A stretch of DNA of 64,000 nt. It comes from Adineta ricciae (Eukaryota > Rotifera > Eurotatoria > Adinetida > Adinetidae). Each line of letters begins with the position of its first letter. The first letter of the stretch is position 1. Position numbers and translations under genes: made by a program. The stretch covers positions 186,001-250,000 of the forward strand of contig CAJNOJ010000150.1 of the NCBI GenBank assembly GCA_905250025.1, read 5' to 3'. Under the pieces are notes generated by a model. It had not been told where the DNA came from and did no database searches. It worked only from the letters and a program-made list of their open reading frames with translations. Below are positions 63,283-64,000 of this stretch, piece after piece.

Positions 63283-64000
63283 ATGGATACATTTAATCAT
63301 TACAATCATTCATGGCATAAAATAAAAGAACATTACAGCGGTATGTTTATTTATGCATATTCAACCAACAGGAAATGATCGTCTATTTTCTTCCACGATT
63401 TCATAGACCCGCGTACATCTGATTTATTCATGATGAGCTCTCCACTACCAGCTGCAATCATTTGTCTAGCCTACTTCATATTCGTTTCCATGGGACCAAC
63501 ACTTATGGCCAATCGGCAACCATTCAAGATTCGTGAGCTCTTAGTGGTTTACAACTTTGCCATGGTTGCTCTATCAGGCTATCTCTTCTACGAAGTAAGA
63601 AATATCCAACAGAAAGCGTTGTCTTCCATTTCACAATATATTACTTGGTTTGAAGTTTCTTGCTGCTGGTTGGCTGAATGGATATTCACTTGGTTGTCAA
63701 CCTGTTGATTATTCTCGGTCACCACAAGCTATGAGAGTAAGATACAATCTTTCGAGGAATCTAAACAAAGTTGTCCTTTAGATGGTTCGAGTTTGTCACT
63801 TATTTTTCCTCTCTAAATTCATCGAGTTATTAGACACAGTCTTCTTTATAATGAAGAAAAACTTCCGACAGGTAACCGTTTTACATGTCATTCATCACGG
63901 TATTATGCCGATAAGTTGGTGGTTCGGCGTGCGATTTGTTGCTGGTGGTTTCGGAACATTCCATTCGTGTATTAATTCATTTATACATTTTCTTATGTAT
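63283..64000 (+). CDS. ELOVL: Very-long-chain fatty acid elongase, ELOVL1/7 type (5' part, runs off right edge)
   Basis: Four exons join in phase: 63283-63340, 63407-63594, 63656-63736 and 63782 to beyond the edge. Conserved blocks: DPRTSDLFMMSSPLP, GPTLMANRQPFKIRELLVVY, AAGWLNGYSLGC, VDYSRSPQAMR, SKFIELLDTVFFIMKK and the catalytic histidine box VLHVIHHGIMP (HxxHH). These match human ELOVL7/ELOVL1 closely. It is a multi-pass ER enzyme that condenses malonyl-CoA with acyl-CoA. The C-terminal half and ER-retention signal lie outside the window. The start ATG gives MDTFNHYNHSWHKIKEHYS, a normal cytosolic-length N-terminus. Confidence 0.93.

Overview
This window is nuclear DNA of a small-genome metazoan, most probably a bdelloid rotifer. 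It is AT-rich and compactly arranged. Most introns are about 45-70 bp with clear GT..AG ends, and the proteins are animal-type (Set1/SETD1, TAF6, mago nashi, p97, kanadaptin, OCRL/INPP5B, ELOVL). The species call rests on gene style and remembered protein families, not on a database search. No bacterial, organellar, viral or transposon gene was recognised. No rRNA, tRNA or CRISPR array was recognised.

Layout, left to right. An RNF220-like E3 ligase runs off the left edge (minus strand, to 2147). After a gene-poor stretch come two tandem HSL-family esterases (4700-7811, plus) that share a nearly identical 313-bp block spanning introns. Next are a Set1/COMPASS H3K4 methyltransferase (8423-12933, minus) and, divergently, cyclin L (13280-16202, plus), followed by an OCRL/INPP5B-type phosphoinositide 5-phosphatase (to 18891). 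A TSSK-like kinase (19209-20572, minus) precedes a closely packed plus-strand trio: a double GNAT acetyltransferase, an unknown protein and a Tctex1 dynein light chain (22338-25262). After a 2.2-kb gap come CYB5D1 (27499-28796, minus), p97/VCP (29349-32074, minus) and TAF6 (32207-35933, minus). TAF6 carries a same-strand proline-rich gene inside its last intron. Mago nashi (37200-37996, plus) is followed by 3.5 kb of mostly empty sequence. Then come an unknown gene (41503-42393, plus), kanadaptin (43067-45204, minus), a long-chain acyl-CoA synthetase (46905-50193, plus), a secreted intronless protein (51113-51787), a LisH protein (52396-53121) and ETF-ubiquinone oxidoreductase (53362-55981). 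The right end holds a tandem array of four U-box/ankyrin-like genes (57535-63090), one of them dead, and the 5' part of an ELOVL fatty-acid elongase (63283 to the edge).

Functionally this is a housekeeping neighbourhood: chromatin and transcription (SETD1, TAF6, cyclin L, mago), membrane lipid and fatty-acid handling (OCRL, ACSL, ELOVL, ETFDH, esterases), protein quality control (p97, RNF220, U-box proteins) and cilia (DYNLT2B, CYB5D1, perhaps TSSK). The most notable items are a textbook AT-AC U12-type intron in ETFDH, the U-box array as a possible lineage-specific ligase family, the gene nested in TAF6, the gene-conversion block between the esterases, and close-spaced genes whose start codons directly follow polypyrimidine-AG sites, which suggests spliced-leader trans-splicing.
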